64,000 nt of DNA, taken from a bacterium UBP15_UBA6099. Lineage in GTDB: Bacteria > UBP15 > UBA6099. This document shows positions 1 to 8,941 of this stretch, in pieces; position 1 is the stretch's first letter, and the number at the start of each line of letters is the position of its first letter. A model generated the notes under the pieces. That model was not told where the DNA came from and did no database searches. It was given only the letters and a program-made list of their open reading frames with translations. The DNA lies in the NCBI GenBank assembly GCA_002435745.1, contig DIWT01000004.1, positions 37,027 through 101,026 of the forward strand, given 5' to 3'. A program made the position numbers and the translations under genes.

Positions 1-505
1 AGGTTTTGCCAAAGCGCATTTTAGCGTTCCATAGAAAGCGCGGCGACTTATCCTTGTTTTCCTTTCTGAAACTCTTGAAATAAGCGACGGTCTTTTCCAC
101 CGCCGCTTCCTGTTCCGGTCGCATCTTGAAATCAAGCGAACGGTTTTCCTCGTTCATTTCACCAGTTCTCAGAGCAATGACCGCCGCTTTTACCTGTTTT
201 GCCGAACATTTGAACCATTCCCCTTTGGGATTTTTGACGCCGATGGCTCGTAAGCGACGGTGAACATCATGGTCGGTGAAGACCGTGCCGTCATTGCGCA
301 TTGCGAATTCTTCAAGGACGATCCGATACGGCGGTTTTCCCGGCCTCAATGTCGGATATTGCTGTTCCACGCGCGTCCGGGCGTCCGCTAATGTATAGCC
401 GACTTTGAGCAATCCCGCGTATTGAGGATTTGTGTCCTCGTAGGCGTAGATGGTCGGTTTGGAATCCGGCCGCTGAGGGAAGAAATTATCAGGTTTCCTC
501 GGCAT
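1..505 (-). CDS. T5orf172/GIY-YIG-type domain plus DEAD/DEAH helicase, 3' end missing
   Basis: The gene runs off the left edge, so only the first 168 residues are visible. Residues about 18-50 carry a T5orf172-like (GIY-YIG clan) signature, IYAYEDTNPQYAGLLKVGYT followed by a conserved Arg. After a linker, the visible part ends in RFLWNAKMRFGKT, which reads as a helicase motif I (Walker A-like) of the superfamily 2 restriction-helicase type. Start: ATG at 505, overlapping the end of the upstream Bro-N gene by 17 bp. Such proteins are usually long ATPases of restriction-like systems, and the two upstream methyltransferase genes fit that. It is probably the nuclease/translocase component. The helicase part is inferred from one motif plus context. 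Confidence 0.72.
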   Translation of the reverse strand, partial: MPRKPDNFFPQRPDSKPTIYAYEDTNPQYAGLLKVGYTLADARTRVEQQYPTLRPGKPPYRIVLEEFAMRNDGTVFTDHDVHRRLRAIGVKNPKGEWFKCSAKQVKAAVIALRTGEMNEENRSLDFKMRPEQEAAVEKTVAYFKSFRKENKDKSPRFLWNAKMRFGKT

Positions 506-1349
506 TGTTTCCCAGCTTCTTTTTAGTTTTTGCGGGCGGAAGAAAGTTGTCACCGGTCACCACGCCGCGTCCGGTTTTCCGCTCCAGTTCCAGCCTCGCC
601 TTTTTTGCGATTCTTCCGCCTTTTCTGCCCGCCTGCGCATTTTCATCCATGCCGGTTGCTTCAACGCTCTCCGCAATCTGGCGGGTGGAAAGCTCCGCTA
701 AAGCTGTAAAAATCAGTTCCGCCTCGCTCATGTGGTCGCGTAGGTTTTGAGTTTTGAGGTCCTTTATCTGCTTGTGTTTCTTGACCGAAACCCCGCTCCA
801 TTCTTTGTGAATTATATTGGTCAGAATGGCGTATTCGTCTTCGCCTTTAATCTCGTGGTCTTTCCAGTAATCGGTGAGTTTATTGCGGGTTTCCTGCCCC
901 ATCATCCGCTGCTGAATCCATTTTTCGCTTCTGCCGCTCTGTTGCCAGTAGTCGCGCGCCCGGTCAAGGGATCGGGCCGGATCGCTCATGTCCTGAATGC
1001 GCTCGTAACCCGCTTTGGCAAGCCATAGCTTGATGGGTTCCGCTCTGGGACTGGGAACCGACTGTATGATTCGCAGAAGAGCCTCCGGGCCGGCCGCGTC
1101 GGTCAGGTATTTTTTCCCGTCAGCGGCTTCCATTTTCAGTTGGTGACAATTTGTCACCGACTGATTTCCCTCTTTCTTGAGGCGTTCTTTCAACTTGTTC
1201 CAGTACTTCCGGGCAGTCTGATAATCCGGCTGCTGAATCAGCGCGGCGATGATATCCACAACGGAAAACAACCATGTTTCTGTCTTTTCATCATAAATCC
1301 TGCGGATTTTAAAGTTTTCAAAAACCGCAAGCGCCTTTTCTTCATTCAT
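489..1349 (-). CDS. Bro-N domain protein (phage antirepressor/DinD-like)
   Basis: This 286-residue protein starts with a Bro-N type DNA-binding domain at about residues 8-110 (VFENFKIRRIYDEKTETWLF, then VVDIIAAL). A charged C-terminal half follows, with AELSTRQIAESVEATGMDE and a basic GRKGGRIAKKAR segment. Bro-N proteins are phage antirepressors or damage-inducible proteins of the DinD kind, and they also sit inside restriction-like operons. The gene overlaps the upstream methyltransferase by 8 bp and the downstream helicase by 17 bp, so it is translated with them. It may regulate the operon or bind DNA as a subunit; the sequence does not decide. Confidence 0.75.
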   Translation of the reverse strand: MNEEKALAVFENFKIRRIYDEKTETWLFSVVDIIAALIQQPDYQTARKYWNKLKERLKKEGNQSVTNCHQLKMEAADGKKYLTDAAGPEALLRIIQSVPSPRAEPIKLWLAKAGYERIQDMSDPARSLDRARDYWQQSGRSEKWIQQRMMGQETRNKLTDYWKDHEIKGEDEYAILTNIIHKEWSGVSVKKHKQIKDLKTQNLRDHMSEAELIFTALAELSTRQIAESVEATGMDENAQAGRKGGRIAKKARLELERKTGRGVVTGDNFLPPAKTKKKLGNNAEET

Positions 1350-2850
1350 TGTTAATCTCCATCGGTCGAACTATTAAGTCAATAAAATCAATTTCGTCGT
1401 CTGACAAACCAAAATGAGCGAAGAGTTTTTCGTCTGTCCATATTTTTGACATAGGCAGAAGAGGCACAAATGAAAATTTGTCCTTTGTGTTGTCCTGTGT
1501 GTTTTTGCGTAAGCCCACCAGAAACCGCAGAAACTTTGTTCTAAGATATTTGTCCAGATTTTTTGCGGCGCTTTCGGTTTCATAAGCTCCAACTACAATG
1601 TAGGTCTCGGTGCAAGCGCTGGATGGAGGCGCTATAATCGGCTTGCCCATTATCATTCGTGGATAATCGCGAGCTTCACCTCCTTCCCCGTATGCCTTAG
1701 AAATTAGAACCTTCCACAAATCCAGCAACTCCATTCCATTTTTGATGTCCGATTTTTCTATCCATCCGACAGTTTTTGTTGCATACAATTTAATGTTGCC
1801 TTTTCCAGTAGGCCGGACAAATGTCGGGAGCCCAAATGGTTTTCGACTATAGATTTGTTCACTTATTGATGTGTATTTCTTTTCTTTTACCTTTTCGAGA
1901 ATCGAAATAGCCTTATTGAATCGAACAAATGAATCAAATTGATCCAAAGAGCGCTTCATCGTATCATCCATGCCACTCATGCGTGTAGTTACTTCACATT
2001 GACCGCTGTAATCCCGCTCCCATAAAAAATAACATACACCGCCAATCACCTTGACGCCGGGGAAAACATCAGATGCTATTGGATAGTCAACCAAATGAGA
2101 GATTCTGCGATCCTTTAGCATTGTATCGCGAAAAACATCCAGCCCTTTCCCACCGGCAAACCATCGGGATGGGATAATCATTGACAAATATCTCGGTTCA
2201 AGTTTTTTAGCTTGTTCGACAAAATTGTGATAAATAGGAGATGAGCCTGTGCTATCTCCAGCATCACTCAACTGATACGGTGGATTACCTATAATTACAT
2301 CAAATTTCATATTGAATATCGCCTCCGGATTTTCCGTGTGAATAAATTGATAGGCATGGGTTTCGAGTTCTTCGCCCCGCTCATAGCTTTCCTGACTGGC
2401 GCCGCAGAAAACGCAGCGCCCGTTTTCCCATGTGTGCTCCACTCGCTCAAAGCGAATATTCCCTTGCGGGTCGTCGAAAGTTTCACAGACGGAGTATTTT
2501 CCATTGGCCGTTTTGGAGCAGTAAACAGAACGGCGGGAAAGCAACGCGGTCAACTCAGTTATTGCCACGCCGAAGATCTGGTTCTTGAAGATGTGGTTGA
2601 TTCGAGCCTGCCTGTCCGGGATTTTTTTTTCAAGCCCCGCATCCAACCGCCTTGCGATTTCGCGCGGAAACACACCGGACTTACAGAACGGATCGAGAAA
2701 CCGGGTGTTCTTATTGCCCCAGATTTCCGGAGGCAGCAAATCCAATATTTGATTAACCAATTGCGGCGGCGTGAACACTTCGTCGCTGCTCAGATTGGCC
2801 AGACAGGTCAGCACATCCGGGTTGTAGCTATTGCCTGTCAACATCGGCAA
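1342..2850 (-). CDS. Eco57I-type DNA adenine methyltransferase (larger of two)
   Basis: This 502-residue N6-adenine DNA methyltransferase has a motif I variant, FLDPFCKSGVFPREIA, at residues 51-65 and the catalytic motif IV NPPY at 189-192 after FDVIIG. Between them are four cysteines (residues 111, 122, 146, 149) that could bind zinc. The part after residue 250 is the likely target-recognition region. Motif I is unusual (Cys-Lys-Ser-Gly instead of CGTG). The gene overlaps a small methyltransferase-like gene by 23 bp upstream and the Bro-N gene by 8 bp downstream. It probably provides self-protection or recognition for the helicase at the left edge. Confidence 0.82.
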   Translation of the reverse strand: MPMLTGNSYNPDVLTCLANLSSDEVFTPPQLVNQILDLLPPEIWGNKNTRFLDPFCKSGVFPREIARRLDAGLEKKIPDRQARINHIFKNQIFGVAITELTALLSRRSVYCSKTANGKYSVCETFDDPQGNIRFERVEHTWENGRCVFCGASQESYERGEELETHAYQFIHTENPEAIFNMKFDVIIGNPPYQLSDAGDSTGSSPIYHNFVEQAKKLEPRYLSMIIPSRWFAGGKGLDVFRDTMLKDRRISHLVDYPIASDVFPGVKVIGGVCYFLWERDYSGQCEVTTRMSGMDDTMKRSLDQFDSFVRFNKAISILEKVKEKKYTSISEQIYSRKPFGLPTFVRPTGKGNIKLYATKTVGWIEKSDIKNGMELLDLWKVLISKAYGEGGEARDYPRMIMGKPIIAPPSSACTETYIVVGAYETESAAKNLDKYLRTKFLRFLVGLRKNTQDNTKDKFSFVPLLPMSKIWTDEKLFAHFGLSDDEIDFIDLIVRPMEINNE

Positions 2851-3478
2851 CCTCCAGAAAGTGCGTTAACGGGTACTCTTTCACAGGCTCATTTAAGTAT
2901 GCCTCGTTATTCTCATCGCTGAATATCATTAGTTGGTGTTGCTTGTCTACTAGAAACGAAAGCATGAAATCGCGCCGCTTTAGCATGCTACCGTTGACCG
3001 GCGACCATTCAGAAAATATAATCGGTCGCGGATTGTTTCCCACGGTTTTCAGATCAAGCGCGTCTCCATGAATAATATTGCGCTCAAGGATATATTTGAC
3101 CGCATTCCGACATTCATTCCTTGCGCCGAATATAAAAAGGCGCGTGTAGTTCAGATCAAAGATGTCAAAAAGCCGGTTGCGACATTCCTGAACATTATCC
3201 TTAAGAATATCAATGCCGTATATGGAGGACACGGCAAGAACAGCATTCCTCTCGTACTCCAGTTGAATCTTTTCGTATCGGAATTCAACGACGCGCAATT
3301 TCCGTTCCAGAATTTCCGACAGAAAATTGCCCGTGCCGCATGCGGGTTCAAGAAACCGGGATTCGATCCTTTCTGTTTCCTGTTTCACCAGATCAAGCAT
3401 GGCGTTGACTTCTCGTTTTCCAGTCAATACCTCGCCATGATCAGCGACCCTCTTCTTGGAGACAACTTGCTTTTCCAT
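2828..3478 (-). CDS. Small SAM-binding DNA methyltransferase-like protein lacking motif IV
   Basis: The protein has 216 residues. It carries a perfect motif I for S-adenosylmethionine binding, FLEPACGTGNFLSEI at residues 42-56, of the kind seen in Eco57I and type I/IIG adenine methyltransferases. It has no NPPY/NPPF catalytic motif; where one might be expected it reads IIFSEWSP. It is therefore either a partner subunit of the next gene, which has NPPY but a poor motif I, or a diverged remnant. It is the first gene of the four-gene overlapping operon. The strand upstream of its start (3479-3520) is AT-rich and could hold the promoter, but no clear hexamer pair is visible. Confidence 0.75.
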   Translation of the reverse strand: MEKQVVSKKRVADHGEVLTGKREVNAMLDLVKQETERIESRFLEPACGTGNFLSEILERKLRVVEFRYEKIQLEYERNAVLAVSSIYGIDILKDNVQECRNRLFDIFDLNYTRLFIFGARNECRNAVKYILERNIIHGDALDLKTVGNNPRPIIFSEWSPVNGSMLKRRDFMLSFLVDKQHQLMIFSDENNEAYLNEPVKEYPLTHFLEVADVDRQ

Positions 3479-3659
3479 GTTCTCGCAATCACTCTATAAA
3501 GCGAATAATTTTTCTTTATCCCTGTTCTGAATGTTTCGGATACCGCACCTTAATTTATCACGCCGCAACCGGAGCGTCAATCTATGCAATCCATCACAGC
3601 TAAAAAACTGTGTGGAGAAGGCGGATGCACGACGGTTTTTTCAGAGGATGCGCGGGGCG
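3479..3659. other. Intergenic stretch between defence operon and next gene
   Basis: Non-coding gap of about 180 bp between the start of the restriction-like operon and the end of the minus-strand membrane protein. The first 80 bp are AT-rich. Base composition changes sharply to very GC-rich near 3620. No repeat or integrase site is visible at this boundary. Confidence 0.5.
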
Positions 3660-6008
3660 TCAGCGGGGGGCGGGGGAGAGGGAGGCGACGCAAGCGGCAA
3701 GGCAGAGGATGGAGGCGGCGTAAAGGGCTCCGAACGCGCCGAGGGTTGGGATAAGGATGGAGCCTGATAGGAGGGCGGCGGCGCACGCGCCTGCTAGGTC
3801 GGCGAAATAGAGCGAGCCTGCGGCGGAGGTTTCGAGCGCGGCTCCGGCATGCCGTCGCGCGGGCCTGACTCTTTCGACCGCAAGCGGGAATATTGCTCCT
3901 GAGCAAAAGCCGCAGACGATGGCGAAGCCGAAGAGGGTCATGGCGGCGAATGCGGGGGATGCGGAGGAGGCCGCAGTGTAAACAGCGGGGAGGGAGGCGG
4001 TGGCGCCGCACAAGCCGAGCGCCGCCGCGCCGAGCGCCGCAGGGCCTCTTCGCAGGTCTTCGCGCCTCGCGCGCGACATCGTTCCGGCTCCCGCCGCGCA
4101 TCCCGCCAGATACGCCGCGTTCACAAGCCCGAGATACTGATAGACGACGCCAAAAGATATCTGAAAGAGAAAGACGACGACGAGGACGACGATGAGGGCT
4201 GCCGCTCCGGCGGCGGCGGTTGTGAAGTGGGCGGAGGCGGCGCGGGCTGCGGGGGATTTCGCCGAGGCCGCCGCGAGAAGGGCCGCAAACATCAGAATGA
4301 CGAGCGCCGCCGTCCGTCGCGCGCGGGGCGTGTTCGCGTTGCCGACCGCGTCCAGAACCGCCGCGGCGGGCATGGACTTATACATTCCAGCCGACAGTCT
4401 GTTCTTTAGGAATACGGCGTTGGGAGACAGGTCGGAGTTAGTGGCCGCGCCGGGTCTGGACGCCAGCCAACGCGCCGCCGCCGCCGTTTTGTCCGCCGCC
4501 ATGAGATGTTCCATCGGGTCGTCGCTGAACTGCATGAGAGCGGCTTCCGCGCGTCGGGGGTCGAACAGGAACGAGGCTGCTGCTGCTGTGAAGCGCTCGG
4601 AAGACAAGCCGCGGGAGTGGAACCGGGCGGCGACTTCTTCGGGCGTCGGGGCGGGAGCTCCGTCGCGGCTCATTATCAACAGCGGCTTCTGTCCGATTAT
4701 GAAGAAGAAGGGGGCGCGGGCGGGTTCGACCGGCGGAGTCGCGTTGCCTTGCCGCAACTCCGGAGCCGCCGCCATGAGCGTCCCGGCGAGCAGCGCCGCC
4801 TCGTGTTCGGACATGTAATTCTCCGTGAACGGGACGGTTATGGCGAGGACTCCGTTTTCGGTCAGGCGGGACTTCATCAGGTCAAACGCCTCGCGGGTGA
4901 ACATCCTGTTGAGGACTATGGTTTCGGGGGGCGCGGAGGAGATGACGATGACGTCGAATTTTTCCCTTGAGCGGGAGAGCAGGCGGCGCGGGTCTACGGC
5001 GGCCGGGAAGACGCGCGGGTCGTCGAAAACGGGCGCAAGCTCAGGAGGGGCGTGTTTGCGCCGCAGGGCGAACATCGCCGGGTCAAGCTCCGCCCACACG
5101 ACGCGGTCGAGGCCGTGGTTGATAGCTTCGCGGATCGCCGTCGCGTCCACTCCTGCGAACATGGCGGAGCGAGGGGCGGGGTGTGAGAGCAGGGGGACGT
5201 GGGCCATGTATTCGCCGACGGCGACGTCCGGGGTGACGCCCGCGACGCGACCGCCCGCGTAGAAAGCTTTCTGTCCGCCGTCGTCGAGGACGGTGATGTT
5301 GCCGTAGCCGGACTCTAGGCTGTCCGCCGCCGGGCGGCCCCACGAGAGAGCGCGGAGGAAGTTTTCCGAGGGAGCGGCCCACAGGGGCGAAAGCAGCGCT
5401 GCGGCGGCGAGCGCGGACCATGCCGCAAGGCGCGCGCGCCTCTGCAACCACGAGGCTCCGATGACGGCGGACATCCCGCCTGCCATAGCCGCGCACGTCA
5501 CAGGGGTCGTCGCCTGCGCTAGGATGAAACAGAACGCCAGCCCGCCTGCGACCGCTCCGCCGGTGTCCCATGCGAACATTCTGCCCGCCGCGCCTGACAT
5601 CAGCGGTCGGTCTTCCAGCGCGCTGAGCGCGGGAAACAGGAATCCGTGAACGAAACAGAGAGGCCCCAGAGTGACGAGCGCCATGAGGGCGACGATTTCT
5701 ACCGGGACGGCCTCGCCGCGAAGATATCCGAACAGAGGGCCTTGGGTGCGAGCAAGAGCGATTGACGCCGGAGCGAGAGCGCCTTGAAGGATGAGAAGGA
5801 ATCCGGCGGAGGAAGGGGAGGGACGCCGAGAGCGGAAGAAGAGGCCGCCCGCCGCGCTGCCCGCCGCAGCCCACGCCATCCAAGCGAACAGCGCCAGCCC
5901 TACGCTCAGCTCGTCTCCGAGACTGACGACGATAAGCTCGCGGGTCAGGGCCAGTTGCGCGACCATCGCGCAGAAACCGCTTATAGCCGCAGACAGCCGG
6001 GTTTTCAC
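3660..6008 (-). CDS. Polytopic membrane protein with degenerate spermidine-synthase-like domain
   Basis: I start this gene at GTG 6008, giving 782 residues. The open frame continues upstream, but the GTG overlaps the stop of the preceding gene in a GTGA junction and the following residues look like a first membrane segment. Layout: a hydrophobic N-terminal half (residues 1-215), a soluble spermidine synthase-like Rossmann domain (about 225-470, beginning SGYGNITVLDDGGQKAFY), and a second hydrophobic bundle (555-782). The glycine-rich substrate loop GGGDGG of true aminopropyltransferases reads AGVDAT, and the catalytic Asp region reads ISSAPP. It is thus unlikely to make spermidine. Similar membrane fusions are widespread and uncharacterised. 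Confidence 0.8.
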   Translation of the reverse strand: MKTRLSAAISGFCAMVAQLALTRELIVVSLGDELSVGLALFAWMAWAAAGSAAGGLFFRSRRPSPSSAGFLLILQGALAPASIALARTQGPLFGYLRGEAVPVEIVALMALVTLGPLCFVHGFLFPALSALEDRPLMSGAAGRMFAWDTGGAVAGGLAFCFILAQATTPVTCAAMAGGMSAVIGASWLQRRARLAAWSALAAAALLSPLWAAPSENFLRALSWGRPAADSLESGYGNITVLDDGGQKAFYAGGRVAGVTPDVAVGEYMAHVPLLSHPAPRSAMFAGVDATAIREAINHGLDRVVWAELDPAMFALRRKHAPPELAPVFDDPRVFPAAVDPRRLLSRSREKFDVIVISSAPPETIVLNRMFTREAFDLMKSRLTENGVLAITVPFTENYMSEHEAALLAGTLMAAAPELRQGNATPPVEPARAPFFFIIGQKPLLIMSRDGAPAPTPEEVAARFHSRGLSSERFTAAAASFLFDPRRAEAALMQFSDDPMEHLMAADKTAAAARWLASRPGAATNSDLSPNAVFLKNRLSAGMYKSMPAAAVLDAVGNANTPRARRTAALVILMFAALLAAASAKSPAARAASAHFTTAAAGAAALIVVLVVVFLFQISFGVVYQYLGLVNAAYLAGCAAGAGTMSRARREDLRRGPAALGAAALGLCGATASLPAVYTAASSASPAFAAMTLFGFAIVCGFCSGAIFPLAVERVRPARRHAGAALETSAAGSLYFADLAGACAAALLSGSILIPTLGAFGALYAASILCLAACVASLSPAPR

Positions 6009-7306
6009 GCGCCCGCGCCTCCGGGCTTTCTGCCGGCAGCGTCCGCGGCGAGATCGATGTATATCCCTATCAGCGCCGCCGTCTTGAGCGACGTCATGAA
6101 TGCGGTCGAAACCTTGAACCCGTGTGTGAGCGCGTCGAAGTTCCACGGGAACAGCCACTGGGATGCGAATCCCGCCGCCGCGAACAAAGCGAGCCGGGGG
6201 ATTCCCCTTATCTGAGTCGCGAGGGCCGCCAGCGCGGGGGCCGTCCACGACAGGAATTGCGGAGACGAGACTTTGAATCCGACTATCGCCGCCGTCAGAA
6301 TGAGCGCCGACGCGACGAGGAGGCGGCGGACGCTCTGCGCGTCAGGTTCTGGCGCTCCGGGGGCGAGCGCGGGTCTGCGTTGCAGGGCCGTAGCGTACGC
6401 TCCGTACGCGCGCGCAACGAGGAGCGCCAGCGCGAACGTGGACAGCTTCATAGCGAGGTCTGTGGCCGCGCTCTCGCCGGGAGGCCATGAAAGGTTTCCC
6501 ATCGCGGGCGGAACGTTCGCTCCGGCCAGCCCCAGCGTCAGAAGGACCGCCCCGTATGCGGAATGTTTTTCGACCCCTCTAGCGGCATGGAAAACGAACG
6601 AACCCGCCACTCCGTCCGGCGACAACAACGCCGGGATGCCGAATAGAAACGCCGAAACGGCTACGAACGCCGCCGCGCCTTCGAGCGCGCCCCGCTTGTC
6701 GGATTTCAACGCGGCTTCCGCCAGAAAAAGGGGTAGCAGAACGACAGGGTATCCCTTCGCGGCGGTTGCGGCGGCGAGCAGCGCGAAAGCCGGGACGCGT
6801 TTTCCCCGCGCAAGCTCGACCATCGCCCAAGCCGAAAGGGCCATCGGAATGTAGTCAAGGGAGACCATGCCCACCGGGCCTGCCGCGATTATGACAAACG
6901 TGTACGCCGCCGCGGCGGCAATCTTTGCGCCCGGCCTCGGCCCGGCTCCCGCCATCATCTCCGCAAGCTTGAGCGCGGCCAGAAGTCCCGCGACCGACAC
7001 TGCGAACATGCCGACGGCAAACACGGCGTAATAGATGTAGAGGTCTTTTGAGAACGGGGCCATCGCCCACAGCCACGCCGCGCCGAGCGGGGGGTATTCC
7101 ACAGCCACATCCCGGTACGGCAACAGCCCAGCCGCCGCCGCTTCTCCTAACTTGCGGTAGTAGTTCAGGTTGACCGACACGTGCCCCGCGAACAGCCTGC
7201 CGCCGGCGGGCGTGAAAAACAGGACGCTTATGACCGCGCAGTATCCGGCGGCGAGCGCTGTCGTTAAAAAGTCGATTTTTTCAAAACGGGCCAGATTGAT
7301 TTTCAT
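6005..7306 (-). CDS. GT87-like (DUF2029-type) integral membrane glycosyltransferase
   Basis: About 433 residues if started at ATG 7306. An in-frame TTG at 7384 is possible but lacks a ribosome site and would add a basic, non-hydrophobic leader. The protein is almost wholly hydrophobic with many membrane segments. An early periplasmic loop has YRDVAVEYPPLGA, the YPPL signature shared by polyprenol-phosphate-mannose-dependent GT87 enzymes. A later FKVSSPQFLSW fits the C-terminal part of this family. It probably transfers a sugar from a lipid donor onto an envelope glycan. It overlaps the downstream membrane protein by 4 bp, so the two are co-translated. Confidence 0.72.
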   Translation of the reverse strand: MKINLARFEKIDFLTTALAAGYCAVISVLFFTPAGGRLFAGHVSVNLNYYRKLGEAAAAGLLPYRDVAVEYPPLGAAWLWAMAPFSKDLYIYYAVFAVGMFAVSVAGLLAALKLAEMMAGAGPRPGAKIAAAAAYTFVIIAAGPVGMVSLDYIPMALSAWAMVELARGKRVPAFALLAAATAAKGYPVVLLPLFLAEAALKSDKRGALEGAAAFVAVSAFLFGIPALLSPDGVAGSFVFHAARGVEKHSAYGAVLLTLGLAGANVPPAMGNLSWPPGESAATDLAMKLSTFALALLVARAYGAYATALQRRPALAPGAPEPDAQSVRRLLVASALILTAAIVGFKVSSPQFLSWTAPALAALATQIRGIPRLALFAAAGFASQWLFPWNFDALTHGFKVSTAFMTSLKTAALIGIYIDLAADAAGRKPGGAGA

Positions 7307-7412
7307 ATTGAGACGCCTGCGCGGTTGCTCGCGCGGGGCAAGTTCCTCTCGAAAAAGGATATACCTAAACGCGGCAATCTTCAACGCGCGGGAGCGGGGA
7401 GCGGAGCGGCGT

Positions 7413-8792
7413 TCAGCCCGCCGGGGCGGTTTTGCTCAACTCGGCCAGAATGTCGCGGCAGAAGGAGGGCAGGGTGTCGTCTCGCGCGCCCATGACGACC
7501 ACGATGTCTCCGGGCCGGGCGGCGGCGGCGATGGGAGCCGCGATGTCCGCGCGGGACTGGTAAAACTTGGCGGCGGCCCCTCGCGCCTCGACCTCGCCGA
7601 TGATGTCCGCTGACGATATGGACTTGTCGGCGGAACCGCCCGCGTAGAAGATTTCAGGCATGTAAAGAATGTCTGCGCCGGGGCGCAGCATCGCCGCGAA
7701 CGTGTCGACCAGCTCGTCGCGCATAAATTTCGTCGGGCCGAATCCGTGAGGCTGAAACACGATGTGGCGCGCGCCGGGCAGAGCGTCGAGAGCATCGAGC
7801 GTCGCCCGGATTTTGTCGGGATTGTGGCCGAAGTCGTCGATGACTTTTATCCCGCGCGCCTCCCCGACAAGGTCGAACCTGCGCGCTATGCCGGAGAACC
7901 ATTCGACGCCGTCTCTCACCGCTTCGGCGTCCAGTCCGAAATGCCTGCCGACGGCAATCGCGGCCAGCGCGTTCGACACGTTGTGCGCGCCGGGGACTTG
8001 CAGATTGTGTTCCAAGCCGTCCACTGTGAACGAAGCGGAGAAAGGCCGCAACGATACCTGTTCGGCGACAATGTCCGCGCCGGGTTTCAGGCCGTATGTC
8101 ACTGCGTTCGAGGCGAGGCCGCGCAACGCGGACGCTTTCGGGCAGTCAGCGTTTAGAACGGCTAGCTCGCGCGCGGCGGCGACGAATTTTCCGAATATCT
8201 CAACCAATTCGTCTATGGGCTTGTGATCTTTGGTGATGTTGGAGACGATGGAGACGGCGGGGGCGTAATTGACGATTGAGCCGTCGCTTTCGTCGCTTTC
8301 GATGACGATAATATCGGAAGCGCCCGCGCGCGCGGAGCCGGACAACCCGTCGCCGACGAAGTTTTTCATGATGCCGCCGTTGATGATGGAAGGGTCGAGT
8401 CCGGCGCGGGTCAGCAGAGCGCCGGTCATGCCGCAGATGGTGGTTTTGCCGGACGTGCCGCCGGCGGCCACGCCGCGTTTTTCGTTAAAAATGCCGGCTA
8501 GCGCCTGCGACCTGTGCAACGTCCGAATGCCGAGCGCTCGCGCCCGCGCCATGTCAGGCACGGTGTCTTCTATCGCGGACGACGCCACTACGAAATCGCA
8601 TCCCGCCACTCCGCTTCCGTCCTGAGGAAACAGTTTTATCCCGGAGGATTTCAGCCTGTCGAATGACGCTTGGTTCAAGCCCCTGTCGTTGTTTCTGTCG
8701 GAGCCGGAAACGCCGTGTCCCTGCGCCGCGAGAGTCTGCGCGATCGGGCTCATTCCGCTGCCGCCTATGCCTATGAAAAAGTAGTTTGCCAT
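7413..8792 (-). CDS. Mur ligase of the MurC/Mpl type
   Basis: 459 residues with the three Mur ligase domains. The N-terminal Rossmann part has FIGIGGSGMSPIAQ, as in MurC, which binds UDP-MurNAc. The ATP loop is GTSGKTT at residues 112-118 and the C-terminal domain has DDFGHNPDKI. Typical MurC and Mpl have GTHGKTT and DDYGHHP or DDYAHHP, so both histidine positions differ here. It ligates an amino acid or peptide to UDP-MurNAc or a related sugar acid. Because of these changes I do not assign murC firmly; it may be a paralogue with another substrate. No other cell-division or mur genes are adjacent. Confidence 0.83.
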   Translation of the reverse strand: MANYFFIGIGGSGMSPIAQTLAAQGHGVSGSDRNNDRGLNQASFDRLKSSGIKLFPQDGSGVAGCDFVVASSAIEDTVPDMARARALGIRTLHRSQALAGIFNEKRGVAAGGTSGKTTICGMTGALLTRAGLDPSIINGGIMKNFVGDGLSGSARAGASDIIVIESDESDGSIVNYAPAVSIVSNITKDHKPIDELVEIFGKFVAAARELAVLNADCPKASALRGLASNAVTYGLKPGADIVAEQVSLRPFSASFTVDGLEHNLQVPGAHNVSNALAAIAVGRHFGLDAEAVRDGVEWFSGIARRFDLVGEARGIKVIDDFGHNPDKIRATLDALDALPGARHIVFQPHGFGPTKFMRDELVDTFAAMLRPGADILYMPEIFYAGGSADKSISSADIIGEVEARGAAAKFYQSRADIAAPIAAAARPGDIVVVMGARDDTLPSFCRDILAELSKTAPAG

Positions 8793-8844
8793 GTCGTCTC
8801 CGGGCGAAGCCGTCGGCGCTCGCCGCCGTTTCTTTCGCCGATGG

Positions 8845-8873
8845 ATTATAACACACCGCGCGGACTCCGGAAA
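8845..8873 (-). promoter_or_regulatory. Candidate sigma70-like promoter for the Mur ligase gene
   Basis: On the minus strand, TATAAT (8850-8845) has TTTCCG (8873-8868) 17 bp upstream. It lies about 50 bp ahead of the Mur ligase start. The -10 is perfect and the -35 weak. Confidence 0.4.
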
Positions 8874-8880
8874 TCGCGCG

Positions 8881-8910
8881 TGGACAAAGCCTTCCGCGCC
8901 GCGTTATAAT
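8881..8910 (+). promoter_or_regulatory. Sigma70-like promoter for the STAS gene
   Basis: TGGACA (8881-8886), 18-bp spacer, TATAAT (8905-8910), 31 bp before the GTG start of the STAS gene. It is back to back with the Mur ligase promoter in the 149-bp divergent gap. Confidence 0.6.
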
Positions 8911-8941
8911 TGAAAAAAGAAATCCGAAAGAGGCGCGCGGT

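Noticed and set aside
6009..6248. N-terminal extension of the spermidine-synthase-like protein
   Set aside because: Arg/Gly-rich residues over the upstream gene; the GTG at 6008 has the typical 4-bp overlap.
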